Assembly: GCF_022539315.1 (NCBI RefSeq)
Contig: NC_066323.1
Span: 4,937,719-5,001,718, forward strand
Direction: 5' to 3'
From: Serinus canaria
Taxonomy: Eukaryota; Chordata; Aves; Passeriformes; Fringillidae
Length of the DNA stretch: 64,000 nt
The notes under the pieces were generated by a model, which was not told where the DNA came from, made no database searches, and saw only the letters and a program-made list of their open reading frames with translations. The translations under genes and the position numbers were made by a program. Positions 47,401-62,500 of this stretch are shown here, in pieces (positions within the stretch are counted from its first letter, which is position 1; the number at the start of each line of letters is the position of its first letter).

Positions 47401-50400
47401 CGAACTTGTGCCAGCTGGTCCCACGTGGTGTCCAAGGCTCCTGTGATGGCACTCAGCTCCTCCCCAGGATCACTACAGGTACTGACAGCAGAGATTCCTG
47501 TAGCAGCCTTGCTTTATCCATTCCCTTGTTTTCCTTATTTTTTCTTAATTCTATTTGGAGCAGATAAAAGCATCCAATGTTGCTGGGGTTTGTGGGCACA
47601 GCTCGGTGGAGACCTTGGAGCTGTTTGCTGAGAGAAGGCAGATCTGAACTATTTTGCCTTGCAAAGAAATTGGAGCTGTTTTTTTGGAGGATCCAGGCTC
47701 CCCCATGCTCCAAAGCAAGATTAGATGGGAGCATGTAATTATGTGACTGCAGATTGTTTCATAAGGCATTTGCATAAGGAGCCAAATTCGATTAGTTTAA
47801 CTTAATTCTGGTGTTTCCTAACCTCCCGGTCTTTGACTCAGCAACCTTAATGTTATTTTAATGTAGTTTCTGGAGATTAATACAGACAAAGAGTCCCTGT
47901 AGGTCCTAGAAATCTGATAAGTACATGGAAAATCTAGCAGGATATATTTCTGAGAGAGAAAAGGAAAATGCTTGTTCACATGGAAATAGTGGCTTTCAGA
48001 AAAACTCCTGTAAATCGCTGCAAAAAGAGAGTGAAATCTTCATCTCTTTGAAATCAAAGGGATTTACTTGAGAGTTTATGTGATTAACACACAGAAGATA
48101 TCTGCTGTAGTAGAACCAGAAGGATTTTTTAAAAAGACCTTTAAAGTGACATAGTAAACTATTAAATTCTGTAGATTTCTTAGTAGTGTTGGTAGAATCC
48201 CCTCATGTTTCTCACTGCAGCAACTCAGTTATTAGATATGCTCATTTGCATTATTTATATTCCAAAGGCACATTCTAGACTGTTTCCTTCAAAAAAAAAA
48301 TCCATCATTTTAGTGTGTTAGTTGGTGCCTGAAGGGTTTTGAATGTTCACTTGAATTCTGGGTGGTGTACTGGGGGGAACTCTGTAATTTCCTTGCAGAT
48401 TATATTAACATTGTATTTAGAAAGCCACAATAAGAATTATCTACTTGATCTTCCACAACTAAGAATTAGTCTGGTGTAAAGCTTTAAAGTATCAGACAGT
48501 ACAGCAGTCCAAGTTTTAATTAGCATTGTGGCTAATGCATGTATTGGTGCTCACATGGCACAAACATGCCAGGGGCCATAATACCTGTATTATTTTAATG
48601 CTTGTGGGGTTTTATTGTGATGTCAATTATAAATCAGGATGACGAGAGTTATGCAGATGTTATTCGTATTAATCAAAGGGAAATATGCTAAAATTTGTTT
48701 CCTCTCTATAAGAATAGAAAATTGGAAACTACTTGCTGTTTTGGAAATTGTAGAAAAAAATATATTCAGCTACCTTGCCTCTTTCCAAAAGTTTTGACTT
48801 CAACTTTGCAAGGCGTTTTTAGCAATCACAAAATCTTGGAAAATAAAAGCTGAAATTTTCATGTAGCTTTGGCTTCAGGAGGCTTTAAAAATGACATGAA
48901 ATATGGTAAGGGCTGTGATTTACAAACAAATATGTCTGGAGCATTAGTGTGACAGTGATAATCTGTCACTGCAAGGGTACAGCCTGCACTTCTCCCCAGC
49001 CCGTGATGGCCCTTGGGCGTCTTCCAGCTTTTGGGATGGCACAGAAGGGAAAGTGCACACAGTTTTCTCCCAGAGATTTTTAAATGGATCATTACATTTT
49101 CAGGAGTCTCTGGCCTGGAGCAGGGACACCCCTGTTAAAGGGAGGTGTGACTGTGTGAGTCCACGTGTGGACAGGTTTATGGCAGTGAATACTTCTCTCT
49201 CAACTTAGCCAGAGCCAGTTGCTCATATCGCAGGTTCTATTAGGCAGGAATCCCCTTTTGGTTGCAAAATCTCCATCCCTTCCTCCTCTCACTGCCTTTC
49301 TTCCATTTCCCTCAGCAAAAAGCACATCCCACCAGCAGAACTAGCAGTGTGACTTCAACTACAGAGCTGCGTGAGAGAGAAAGGAGGTTAAAAGCCCTTA
49401 AAACATATGGCAAGCTTGGGCTTAATAGGAAGTAGGTGGCAATCTCCACAGGGATGCAGCGTGGTTTTTTGAAGCATTTGTTTCCCAAATACCTTTTTAT
49501 GATTTTGCCAGCACAGGCAGGCAGTAAGGGAGTGTAACTAGAGTATAGGCTGCGGTGTAATAGGCACCTTCTGCAAATGTGACAGTGATGAATTTGATGA
49601 AAGAGGAAGTGGCAACCAAAACAAAGACAAAAAAAGTTCTGTAAGGACTATGAAGAAATTAAATGGAGGTGCCATTTAGGGTATTGCTGTAGAGCCTGCT
49701 GATACTGTTTACCTCCCTGCTGAGGTAGAAATCTTTCTCTAAAAGCCTTCATAAGAGCACTGAGGATATGCCTGTGCAGCAGTGTATTACAGGACACACA
49801 TCTGAGAGGAAAAATGTTAAAGCCCTCTCGTAGTTTTATTGAATTATTGCTGCCCTGAGAAAAAATACACTTTAAGAAAACCCCAGCTGTTAAACTCAGC
49901 ACTTTTGGAGCGACTGTGTTTACTTCAGCATGGCATTTAAACTCAGTTTATCCCAAAATCAAACAGCAAAAGCTACAGCACTGGATGCAAGAAAAAGATT
50001 TACAGATGTGGGTTAGTCCTCCTGCACAAGCTGGCTTTGAGGGCACTTTCTTCAGTGCAGAGAGAGCAGCTGGGGCTGACCCTGTGAGTGCTTGGACTGA
50101 GGGAGAAGCAGGGGGGCTCTGCAGTGGTTCCCACCCTGCACGGCCACAGTGGGTTTCAGGGAGGATGCTGAGCTCTCCAGGGCTGGCAGAGCACCAGGGG
50201 GGCACTGGGCTCAGGCCAAATGACAGGTTGGAGATGGCTGAGTAGCTTGTTTACATCTCTTGCCTCCCTCCCTCCCCATTCCCTCTCTCTCTGAAACGCC
50301 TCTTGGTGCCGAGGCAGGATCAGGGAGCCTGGATCATCCCGTGGCAGTTCACAGAGCACTATGGCAATTAGTTTTTCTTTCATTACACAAAAATTAAGGG

Positions 50401-51757
50401 CTCCCATTTCCCTACACTCTGTCCATATGCAGTATCTGTTTCTCTGGATAAAAAAAAGGTAGAAAATGAAACGTGTTCCTGTAAGAAAGTAGGTAGAAAT
50501 TTCCGCCATTGTCTGGAAGCCGTCACAATATTGTGACTGCCGTGGCAGGTGAATAATGAGCCACTATGCTGGGCTTCCAGCTAAATGGGGCTTTGTCCTG
50601 GCTATGCTGCAAAGGCATCCAGAAGAATGCAGAGCAGTTTTCCAGTATACAATGAATCACTCAGTGAGGCCAAATGACACTCTCCGAGCACTCGTCCCAG
50701 ATATTACAGCTGTTGAAGGAAGCTGCTTATGAAACAAGGGTAGGCTCAGTGGCTCTGTGACCTTACAGTTCCTGTGCTGTAGGAAATAGTTGGGGTAACT
50801 CTCTGCAGGAATAGAGTTGCTTTTAAACCCGTAAAGCTCTGCAAATGGCATTACTGGAGTGTTGGAAAGATGTGATGCTGGAACCTGACCTGGCAGGATG
50901 CACTCTGAAAACACTGTAGTTGCCATTTTTGTTGACTGCATGAGGTTCAGGAGACAGAGGGAAATTTAATGCAGCAACCTGGCAAAACCAAGGGAAGATC
51001 CACCAGGAAATGGGAGATTTGTCTCACCTCAGCCAGGGTACGTACTGCAGCTGTAACACAGTGGCAGTATTTAGATATGTAAGAGGGAATTTGAGACATT
51101 TCACAGAAAGTTTAAATGGTACAGACCTAAAATAATCTCCTGGTTGGGTTTACAGTGTGGAAGGGCTCTAGGTGTTGTTTCTGTGAGTGCTGTACTATGG
51201 TGAAATGCTGTAATGTAGCTATTATCCCTGCTTTTGCTGCTCCCATGGTCAGACACTTAAGCTGTATTTTATACTGCCCTGTATAAGCTCTTGAAATGGT
51301 CTGTGAGCAGCAAGTCACTCTCATGCATTAGAGCAATGGGAATATATTATTTACAGGTTATACTTGCCTTCAATTTCTGTCCATTTTTTCCCTTGAAAAT
51401 TTCATGTGTTTCCAAAGTAAGTACAGGCATAGGTAAGACTCTGTTCCAGCTAGGTTTGGGAAAAAAGGTTTAGTATGACCACTTTCCACTGCTGCATCCA
51501 TTTCTTTAGTTCATGGATAATCAGTTTGTTTATGTTTATGATCTGTATTGTTAAACTTCACTTCCATTCTAATGAATTTCTGTTAAGAGAGGTTGTGTAC
51601 AGTGATTCACAATATTTATGTACCTGCATAAATCAAAAAACAGGAGACTGTACTATCAAGGGAGTTATATTTGTCCACAGCCTTTTTCATGAATAAATAC
51701 TTACCTGTGAAGCAATGAGAATATGTCATTCCTATAAAGACACTTTGTGTGGAAAGA

Positions 51758-51790
51758 CCAAAATTAATGGTATAAGCCAAAATTAATGGT
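51758..51790. repeat. 14-bp direct repeat, 19-bp period
   Basis: CCAAAATTAATGGT is repeated exactly at 51758-51771 and 51777-51790. Confidence 0.85.
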
Positions 51791-54700
51791 CACTGGTTAG
51801 GTCTGTGCTAATCACATATGAGCAGTTTCTGATAATTAGAAATTATTGCGTATGTCAGTAACTGAGTGAGGTCTTGCACTTTCCTTCTGCCCCTGGGATT
51901 TAAACACAGTGCACCCAGCAATCATTTCCCTTGCCTGTGCTTTGCTTGTTTGTCACAGAACAGTTTCATTTCCCTTTTACTCCTCCTACTTAAAACACCA
52001 TTTTTCTGCAGTCCTGGGGCCAGACCATGATAAATCACACATGCACTCACAAACAAAAACAAAGATCAAGGTGGTACCAGCTGTGAAAAATGTACCTGTG
52101 TACTCAGACTGTGGTGTGGTCCTTTCTCTGGTGTGTAAATCTGTGCCATTTACTGGCCTGTTTCTGTGTGAGCTGCACAATGTGAAGCTGCTCATGGTGT
52201 TCATTAGGGAAAGGATGCTCAGGGTACCCAGTGTCACCCCCTGATGTGGGCTGTGCTGTCCACCTGGATGCTCTCCAGGGAACACAGATCTCCCCCAGGT
52301 CCTGTGTGCTCTGCCAGTCTCTGCAGATGTCCTGGATAGCCTGTAGTGTCTAACAAGGTGTGAGATGTTCCTGTTTCAGGTCCTGATCCATCACAGGATC
52401 CCCGTTCCTTGAGCTCTGGGACATGGCACTGAACTTTCCAATCTCTCTGCCCTCAGAGCAGTGACACAGAGTAAGCACAGATGTGAAACTGGGAGAATTT
52501 TTCCTTCTGTGTCTCAGTCCCCTCCTGTGCAGCAATCAGGAGCCTTTGGAGGCATTTCAAGTTGACTCTGCTGCTCTTTTAGCTCTGTATTGGAATAGCT
52601 TCATTACAGTCAATGGAACTATTCCATTGAGTAGCTTATTCAGTGAGGTGAGAAAGAAGCTCATAATGTGGCCATAATAAAAGGCTCAATTTTGTCTTCT
52701 TTAAATGCACAAAATTCCATTGTCTCCAGTTCAAAAGGAAACAGGGATATCAGGCCTAATGCTGTCTGTCTAAATGCAATTCTACCTGATTCCTCTGACC
52801 TTTATTTTTAGAACAATTCCGCTTTTAAAGGAAAGTGCAGAAATATAGAAGCATTTTTCTATTTATACAGGGAAAAAGGGAAATCACTACTTTTGTCTGG
52901 GTGTGGGAGCATGACAATGTGCCTGCCAAACTCCATGTGTAGCTCGGCCTTCAAACCAGACAGCAGAGCCTTAAATGAACAAAAGACACAACAAAAGCCT
53001 TATTTGAAGTGTAGCAGGAGGATGTGGGGACTGGAAATATGTTTAAGGATATCAGACTTTTTTTTTTTTTTAATATTTCTTTTTAAAGACACATTTGAAG
53101 AGATTCAGATGGGACAGAGTTAAACCTTGGACCAATATGAATGAGGTCATCTGTGAGTTTTTATATTAGAGAAGGCATGGTGTGTACTGTTACACGTTTT
53201 GGCAATGCCCAAGAACTGGTGCTGGAGAGCTGCAAGTTTCACTCTGGTGAGGATAAAGCAGCAGTTCAGAGCTGTTGTTCTCTGATGTTTAAATTCTTTT
53301 TCGCGTTTAGTTGAGTACAAGGACAAGCAGAGCCTGTTCTGATACCCAGGGCTGCAATGAGGAAACAAAACACGAGATGGCAGCCGGGAGTATTACTGGG
53401 AGTGACTGCCGGGGAAATGGGGCTGGAATTGGGTTAGAACAAATAAAAAACAACAATCTCCTCCTCTCGCCAGCCGTGAGCGTGTTCAGACCGAGCTCGT
53501 CTCTTGTTTCACTTGTTTCTTACAGTCCTTCTCCTGCAATGGTCTTGGATGCTTTTCAAAATGATTGTACTCAGTGTTATAAAAAGCCCTGTATGTCTGA
53601 TCTCGTAGCTCGACAAAAATCAATGAGCTGCTATTAAAAATGCCAAGGTACAGAGTGAAAGCCTGTGGGCACAGACCCAGGAGCTTCCCTGGCAGTACCT
53701 GGGTGAGTCCTTTTGCGAGCATCTCGTGTCAGGATGGGACACTGCCATCCAATTGTGCTTGGATTGTCCCTACCAGGAATTTCCTGTCCAGCTGTGGGGA
53801 TGTGGCCATACATCAGTCATGTCAGAATCATAATTCTGTAGTGATATCTTGGTGTTCTCACCATCTTATACCTCTCCCTCTGGCTCATGTAGCTGCTTCG
53901 TAGCCGCTGTATGGACTAAGCCTGACATCCCTCTGACAGGTTCAACTCCATAAAGGAGAAATGCAGTTTGAAAGATGTGACGTAATTAAAAAAAAAAAAA
54001 GATTATTAATTAAAATCCCTTTGTAAAAAATAAACTACAAAACAGATTTTTTGCTCTATAATTTATAAATTAATTTTATAAATTAAACATTGTTTCCACA
54101 ATAATAATGCAATTTATATGGGCTTTGATCTTTATATAATGATTGTCATATTTGTCTCACTTAACATCTTGGTATATTTTACCAATATTATATTCTAATT
54201 TATTTTTGTTGGTGCTGGCTATTTTGGAATAACCAAGCTCATTTCTTTGACAGACAGTAAGAGATAAGAAGAAACTTTTAAATTAACTTAGGATCTCGAA
54301 TCACAGATATGAACTGTAATATCTGAATGTGTTTTGATATACATTTGAGAAGAAATCAAACCCACAATAATACATCCTAATGATGCTGAAAATTTTAGGG
54401 CTGGGGTCACTCTGGATTGCATTTGAATACATCTGAGACAGCATTTCACCTCTTCTGTGAAGCACTAATACATGTGGACTTGACCTGGGGTTCAAATATT
54501 GCCCAGCCAGCAAGGCCCTATAAACTTAAATGAGTGCCATTCTTGTTTCCCCAAGCTTTAGATCCACTCTATGACTTTTGGAAGACCATTTTTTAATATC
54601 TGTTTCTCCCACCTCGATCTCAAATACTTGGTAAAATCTGCTGGGGAAATGTGATGTTTTGTGCAGTGTTGAGTCTATCTTAGCACAGCATAATAATTAC

Positions 54701-55225
54701 ACTGCCAACATTTTAGCTAACCCTACGTGCTGAATGCTACCCCACTGTGAGTGATTCTAGTTTTCACTGTTGTCTTATTAAATCAGCCTGCACTTTGTAC
54801 CAGAGCCAACACATGACCCAGTTTACCTTCAAAATAATAAAGAGCTTCTTAGATTCTTCTCAGATTATTATCAGGTCCATAGAATATCCTGTTGTTACCT
54901 TGATAATGGGAAAGCAATCATTTGACCTAGCAGAACTTCAGGAGGAAAGAATAATATGGGCAGTCTATAGGAGCTCTGAGTCAATCAGATTACAGTCTGT
55001 TTTCTTGAACTAATTTAGTAGTTGCCAATAACATTGGACTGAGGTTCTTGTATTCCTCATAAACGTGCACAAAAAAATCCTCTGACAGGTTCTTCACCCA
55101 ACCTTCTCTCTCTACTGTAACTTAATTCACCTCCAAGGATTTTTTTACTATTATGTCTGTACCTTTTCATTAAATACCCCCAGAAGTGGATTTTCTGTTG
55201 TTGTTGTTGGGGCTTTTTGTGTGGG

Positions 55226-55249
55226 TTTTTTTTTTTTTTTTTTTTTTTT
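55226..55249. repeat. T24 homopolymer
   Basis: There are 24 consecutive T, preceded by (TTG)n and G/T-rich sequence and followed by GTTTGGGGG. It could be a retrotransposed A-tail on the minus strand, but no source sequence is recognised beside it. Confidence 0.85.
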
Positions 55250-58200
55250 GTTTGGGGGTTTTTGTATTTTTCTGGTATTTGTGACAGAGCCATCTATCAG
55301 ATACAAAGCAGCTTTAGGCCATATTCTTGTTTTGCATGAAGCATTGGGTAGCTCCAGTGGTATCTACTTAAAGTCACCACAAATATCTTTGCAGGTTCTT
55401 GATCCATCCATTTGCCTAATGACTGTACTGCTTAAGAGAACTCAGACAGAAAATAGCTTGCTTTCACTAAAAATAATGCTGCAGTAATTAGGTGTTGTAA
55501 GTCACCTGAATGCTGTGAGAGCCATTAGGCTCCTTTGGCACATGAAAGCAGAGCAATGGGAAAGCTACTTTAGAAAATCACAGATAAAACATATTCAGAA
55601 GTTCTTTTGGAAAGGTATTGCAAAAAAGCATACTTTTTATACATTGAAGTAATAAGTAGTTTAGCAAATCCTTTGCAAACTTGTCAAAATGTCACATCCA
55701 GGTACTGGATTGGAAAATTAGTAACTGCTGAAGTGTGTGAGTGTTTAAAGGTGTCACTGTGTGTGGCAGGCTGGCGGATTTCAGCTTCTGGCTTTAAGGA
55801 GAGATGTTAATCATTATGGCTGATATTTAAAATGTCAGAAGACCTTAGCATGAAGATAAAGGATTTAATATGAGACTCTGCTGTGCCATGTTTCCTCACA
55901 GAGAAGGAGGATCGGCACCTGTTCCTTTTTTTCATTCTTTTTTTAAAATTTAAATTCAGTGGCACTGTAATAGCTGGAGCAGCATCCCAAAAGCAGAGTG
56001 TATGGAGGTGTGTGGTGGGGAAATGGATTGCTTGGTGCTCTTTGCTTTTTTGGAACCATCCTGTTAAATCCTTCTGCAGCTCCTGCACTGTCTCAGCAGT
56101 ACCTGAGTGGCACTGGCAGGGAAGCAGGGCTGGAGGAAGGGAGCCTTGATTCATCTCTTCCATCCTCACCTGCCTTCCTTTGCTTTGCCTTTGGATGAGG
56201 CTCTGAAAAAATTAAGGGAAATTTTCTTTTGCAGCAAGTTTCTTGGCAAGCATTTCACCTACCTCTTCTTGATGCTTTCTGAGAGAATACTTAAGTGAGC
56301 ATAGCTGCAAAATTGCTTTGCTCCCACAGCCAGTGCTTTTAAACTACTTAGTGAGAGTTTCTTAGTGGTTGAAGAAGTCTAAAAAAAAGTAAAGAGGAAA
56401 AGTCATTTATGATTTTTTTTTGTTTTGTTTTTCCTATTTCCTTTTAGCAAAAGGCTGCAAATGTACTCAGGTAGCTGAAGCTTTACATTATTTGAATTTA
56501 AGCATATAGTTTCCTCTCTGCCTGGTTAATTCCTTCCAGTTTGGTAAAATTAAGTAATCATATTTAAATTTCTGTGCCTTGTTGTTCACTCAGACAAGCT
56601 GCTGCACTGACACACCCAAAGGATGGTATTTGTTAAATGTTACTGACATAAAAATGATCTATAAACATTGAATAACAAACTGTAATATCCCATTAAGGAA
56701 GTATTTAACCATTATGGATAAATATATAATTACATAATCGTTACCTTGGTGTAACTATTTTATTTCAGGTTCTGTTTTTTCCCTACCAAATCTGATTAAT
56801 GGTATGAACCAAGCTGTCACCAGATAAAGTTATACAAAGTCACATAAATTTTTCATTTTTAAAGATGACAGAGTTCAGAGAAAGTGTTTTGTGTACTGAG
56901 TAGCATTTTATATGCGAGAAAATAGAAGAAAAGACAAAATTTTTTGCTTTTGGCAAGGTAACACAGAGGCTTTGTGGTTGGTGTTCCAGCTTTAAAAAGA
57001 GAATGGAAGAAGATTGATGTCTTGATGAATATTAATTGATGCCTTTCCACAATTTTTCTATGAAACAAGTTATTTCCTAAAACCAGTAATGAACTTCAGG
57101 GCTGTTACCTTGGTACTGTTGTGAAGAACTTTTGATTCCCAGTCTTTCATCAGTATTTCTAGTAGGATGGGTGTTTTTGTGAAGAGAAAAATTGTACTTG
57201 GATAGAAAGATTTGGCATCTGAGGTCACAAGGTGAATTCTATCTGATTTACTTACCCAGGAGTTTCTGATGACCTGTGGATAAGTGGAAGGTCATCTTTG
57301 TCCTGTGTTCTTTTGTTGATGCTCTGCAGCAGAAATTGTTGTTAGTTAATGACTTCATGGGCAGCTTCAGTGGAGAGACCATGAACAATCCCAGGACAGA
57401 GTCCCTGAATTTGAACATTGAGCTGGGACACACCAAGGCAGCAGGGTCCTTCCTGAACTCAGTAGGGCAGAAGTTCTGGTGATCCAAAGCTCTGAAGCAC
57501 CCAGATATTTCCACCAGGCAATGCCCTTGGCTGTCTGCCCCAGAGGGAGCAGGAGCCTTTGTGCAAGGGGCTTTTCCAGTGTGGTTTAACCTGTCCCAGG
57601 TGTTCTGCACAGCTTCTGCCATCACCCCCCTGCTGGGACCCTCCTGGCTGGGACCTGCAGGGTCAGGTGAAACCTGAGCTTACAGTCTCCTTAAGGAATT
57701 TCGTTGTGCTTGTACCACTCTAGATGGAGGTTTTGGTTGGTTGTTTCTTCTGTTTCCTCAGTGTGATGTGGAGAAGCTAAAGGCACACATTTCATTATGG
57801 AATGCTTCATTTTCAGCAGAGGTTTTTTAGTGCTCAGCCTTATAAAATTACATTTCAACGTGTTTAGCTTTTTTGCATGGATGTTCATTTCTTCCTGTTT
57901 CTTCCTCAAAATAAGGGAAACCTGACACGATTCTTTCCCTCCTGACAATGTACTGCCTGTTTCTCTCACCTTCTTCCCTCCCTGTATCTTCTTTACCTTT
58001 TGTTCTCCCAGCCATGCCATTTACTTTCCCAGTAGCTGAGACACAGGAGCTACAAGACATGCACTATGAAATTCTTCTACCAGAAAATTCAATAATCCTT
58101 CACAAGTTATCACACATGAAAAAATAGTGCACAGTCTTATTAAACATGGAGTAAAGTACTTGGCATGTGACAGTCAATACACTGATGGGAAAGGTTTTTT

Positions 58201-59554
58201 ACCCAATATAAAGAAAAGTTGAATTAGTAACAACAAAAGGCAAAAACTACTTTTCCTCCCCCCAGTGATGACAGTGGATGCTCTTGGTATGAGTTGCATT
58301 TCTCAAAGAAGAGAAGACCAAGGAAAGGCAATTTCTGCTCGAGCATCGTCAGGATCAAAACATCATCTATAATTTCTTGGTGTGTAAGGCAGCTTTGACA
58401 AGCATAGACCTGACAGTCAATGGTCAGAACACATTTAATACATCTTTCATGTGCTGAAGTTAGTAGGTCTAAGGTCTCCCTGGGGTAATATGATGTAAAA
58501 GATGTTCATGGCACTAATTTACTCACAGACCATTAGCTCTCTGTAGATGCAAGACTCTATAGACCTGTGTGCAAGGAACATGCTCCTCAGATCCCCATGT
58601 TATACTGCAATCCTTCATTTTCTTAATGCAGTTTCCTGCAGCTGTTGCTCATATGGGATGCAATGAAGAGTAGACCTCGGCAAGCCATAACTCTGAGTAA
58701 TAGGTCTTCTTATTTTGCACTAAATATTTTGAGTGTTTCATTCCTTAAGCAAAGAGGGGAGATGAAATTTTAAATGTAAAAATGATTTGTTGTAGTCAGT
58801 TTTGACAAACAGTATTCTCTAGTGTTTCAGTGCTTTAAAGGAATTGGCACAGAAAAATGAAATGTGAACTATCGTTATGGAGCTTTTTTTTTATAGTCTT
58901 CTTGCCTCTGTTTTCCAATTTTAATAAGGTGCCTGTAAAAAATGAATAATGAAGCAATATATAAACAATGTTAGGAAGGCAGCATTTCCTCATTAGGTTG
59001 AGCACCCTACTCTTTTATAGATAGATTTTTTTTTTTAATATTCTGAAGGTAAATTTGGGGTGAAATGCCAAGAATCCATAGAATGATGTGCAATGATGGA
59101 GAATTAATGTCACACAGCAAATTGTGTTGCTGTTTGAATAGTATATCATGCAGTTCAGTGCCAGCAGATTTAACAAACGTGTCAGCCATCATTATTCAAG
59201 CATCCAAAAGGTCATCTTTCTATCCCAGCAGGGCTGTCCAGTAGCTTACAGCATGCAGATAGCAAAAGATGATGTGTGGGATCTCCAGCGATCTTTTTGA
59301 TCAAGAATCAATTAAAAGAAGTTGCTGTTAATGTGGCACTAGATATAGACAAAGTGTGATACATTTGACAGCCACTAATTACAGCAGGCAGCCAAAAGAG
59401 CTCTGTAGAGATATGGGGACAGAAATGGCTAAATTAGTAAACTGTGTTGACACAATCACTCAATATTTTTTGATGTGCAAACATAGCATATTCCCAGGTC
59501 TGTTGAACCTGACAGGCATGAGTTACTGAAACTTTATGAAAATGAAGCTGAGAA

Positions 59555-59559
<5 letters not shown>

Positions 59560-59586
<27 letters not shown>
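59560..59586. repeat. T27 homopolymer followed by AG
   Basis: There are 27 consecutive T, then AGATTTTACAATCAGAG. It mimics an extreme acceptor polypyrimidine tract on the + strand, but downstream frames give no recognisable NLGN1 exon. It is likely a simple repeat or old A-tail on the minus strand. Confidence 0.85.
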
Positions 59587-62500
59587 AGATTTTACAATCA
59601 GAGTCGCTCAAAACTAATTATCGCAGCAAAATGGAATGAGCAAGCTGTCCCAGCAGGGGAAGTTTGCACTTGTCAATGGTGCTGCCTGAGTTTAAAAGCA
59701 ATCTCGAACAAGATGCTTTTTAACCTGGGGATGCCACCAAGAAAATGTGCCTGTTCTTTAAAGCAAATTGATCCTGACTCCTGTCCCACTTCCTCACTCC
59801 TTGTGGTGCCCAGTGGGAATGCTGCATCACCTTGCTTCAGAGCAGGAATTAAAGAAATGTAAATCTGGGGTAATTCTGCCCAGCTGGATCTCAGTCCAGA
59901 GCTCAGAGCTCCCTCGGCATATGCCCTTCCTTGGGACAGTGTCCAAGAACAGCCGTGTTCAGATGCCTGGGGTGGAGACAGGGAGCTTTATTTTGTTGGG
60001 TTTTTTTCCCCTCCTCCTTTGATGGCTTATGAGAAGTGCCAAATGATCTTGTCATGTTCCGGATGATTCGGTGTGTGTTTCATTTGGAGCTGTGTATGCC
60101 CACAGGAGGTTAACTGGTGCCTTGTAAGATGGATCCTGATAAAAACCTAACCCAGCTGTGCCACCGTTTTGAAACTGAATTCTGCATGAGAATCCCAGGG
60201 TGTCTTATCTCCTGCTTTGCCAGAACATTTGTGAACGTTTTTTAAAATAACTCAGGGATTTTATGAGACTGAAATTGTTATTCTTCACCGCATCATGAAA
60301 TTTCCCTACATTTTCTTAGCAAGCATTTTTTACAGCCTTGGACTTCTAATTGGGAAAATTGGGACTGCTTTAATGCCAGGGCTGTATTTCAGCTAATGGA
60401 AGAACCTGACACAGCACTGAGGTCAGCACTTTCTAGTGTGTTTATCATATTGTTTTCAACCTCGGGTTGAGCTCAAATCTTCCTCTTCTTTCCCTCGGTC
60501 AGACTTGCCAAAATGAACCTGTGGGTTTTTTTTTTTCCTTTTCTCTGGAGTCTGACCATGCCTCGCTTTCCTCTGCTGGGTGCTTAATGTCTCTCACAGT
60601 GACATAACCCCCTGTCTATTGATTAGCTTGACCCCAGCCTCACCTTGTCTGCTGTAAGGTTATTTCTGGCTCCTCTGTGTCCCATGGCCCCCAGTTCTCC
60701 CCAGAACAGAGGGGCACCCCACAGCAGACTCTTTCTTTATCCAAATGTTTCAGTTCTTTCTTTCTGCTGCATGCAGAGTATCCTGGGGCTAATGCCTTTT
60801 CCTGTCCCTTAAATAACAGCTGGAGTTTCTTGAAAGGTTTATCTGAAACTGTCTGAGGTCAGGTTTTCATCAGGTTTCATATTCCTAAATTTTTGACTGA
60901 ATCCTCTCTTACTGAGCTGAGCATGAATTAGCAGCATAAATTTATTTAAGTCAGCATTGCAAAGGCTTTTCCAAAGGGTTCCTTCAGGATCAAGGTAACC
61001 CCTGAATGACTGTGCACCACGATTCCTCACTGAAATTCTGGTGCTTTACCAATAAGGAGGAAAGACACAGACCAGTGGTGTTAATAAAAATATAAATGGT
61101 TTTCAGCCCAACATGGTGTGCCAACCAAAGCTGAGGATTGAATCACAAATTCATACTGTAAAAGATCAGAAGGAAACATCATAATCCAATTTGATTTTCT
61201 GTCCACAGACCTTCACCCAATCAATCCTGTGGTATAAAGCTGCTGTTTCTAACCTAGAAAAACCCAAGTTATTAGGCTGTGTTGCTGTTGCAGACTGAAG
61301 CCCATTTTTTTCTTATCCTAGGAAAGGATTCTATAATTTCTGAGGAAATGGAAAGTATCTCACTAGTTGATTGTTAAATTGTTCAACAAATTGAACATGT
61401 TTTGAGCTTGAAATGTGAGATACCTTGGAAGAAGGGGGGAAGGTGGAATGCAGATGATAGTAGTTTTCTTTGACCAGGAATTTACCTTTTTCACTTATAC
61501 TGAGCCAAAAGCAAGCTAAAACCTCTGCATGCACTTTCATTTCTGCATTAAATATGAGTCTGAGAAGCCTGCACTGTATTTTTTTTCATTCCTCCCAAAT
61601 GGGATATATGTAAAATGCCTTTTGCTTTCCATTTTGATGTAAAGAACTCTTGCTATACATTTCATTTTTCTTTGCAATACAAAATAATCTCTCCATCTCT
61701 TAAAGTTTTGTGGAGGTCAGGGGTAGTTTTTCCATACAAATGCTTCCCTTTGCATTGAGTGAGCTCTGACTGTGGTGTTCTCTGACATTTTCCCCTTACC
61801 GAAGACTGTTCTGTATCTCTTAAAGGCACTGAGCCATTCTGGGACTGATGTGACAAGACATGACAGGAAATTCCACTGAATAAAACAAATTATACACTAG
61901 AGATGTGCTGAACTGACTGAAAACAATTTGGACACCAGGGGCAATGGAAGGTGCTGAGAAGGCTGAGAGTAATGACATTTTCTTTTGGATTGTATTTAAA
62001 GTATTTTGATGCACAACTCGGTGTAAATCCATTTGTGAGTTCTTGGGGTTGTGGCCCTTCAGGTTCCTAGCTCCCAAGGGTGCACATATGGGTGTGAGTG
62101 AGCCACATCCATTAATTAATTGTAGCTGATAATGACTCTTTATAATTAAGAGTTTTATTGGAAAATTTATATATTCAAGTCTTCAGTTTGTGCATTGCTG
62201 AATAACATTTATGAAGAGAAATGGGTGGTGTTTGTACCCAGGTTTTAATTCACAGCCTAATCAAGCAATCACATGCTAGTGTTGCAAAGCAAATTGTCCA
62301 ACACGTGTGATGTGATCAGTGGAAGGATGCTGTTGAAAGTTATTTTACCTTAAATAGTGATAAAGAATTTCTGTCTACTAAACACAGTGAAAGACATAGT
62401 TGATGTGGGAAAGCATTTAAGTACCCCCAATAGGGAATAGGAAGAAATCTAGGAAATGAATTAGCATTGTTTGTCATTTATGTCTTCCAGCTTCAACAAT

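Larger units (their letters stand above)
47401..59559 (+). other. NLGN1: NLGN1 intron after the LTR
   Basis: No coding exon, RNA gene or clear transposon was recognised. Simple features include a 14-base direct repeat at 51758-51790, an A13 run near 53988, AT-rich near-duplicate TTTATAAATTAA units at 54062-54086, and a T24 tract at 55226-55249. The open frames show no conserved domain. Confidence 0.6.

Noticed and set aside
47125..47775. Several overlapping frames near 47.1-47.8 kb
   Set aside because: Most fall wholly or partly in the LTR and its flank, with no retroviral protein motifs.
48944..48973. Overlapping short inverted repeats (GTGACAG...CTGTCAC)
   Set aside because: Stems of only 6-7 bp are expected by chance at this scale.
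61140..61260. Possible ancient amniote SINE/LINE remnant
   Set aside because: Only vague similarity to old repeat tails, with no diagnostic block.
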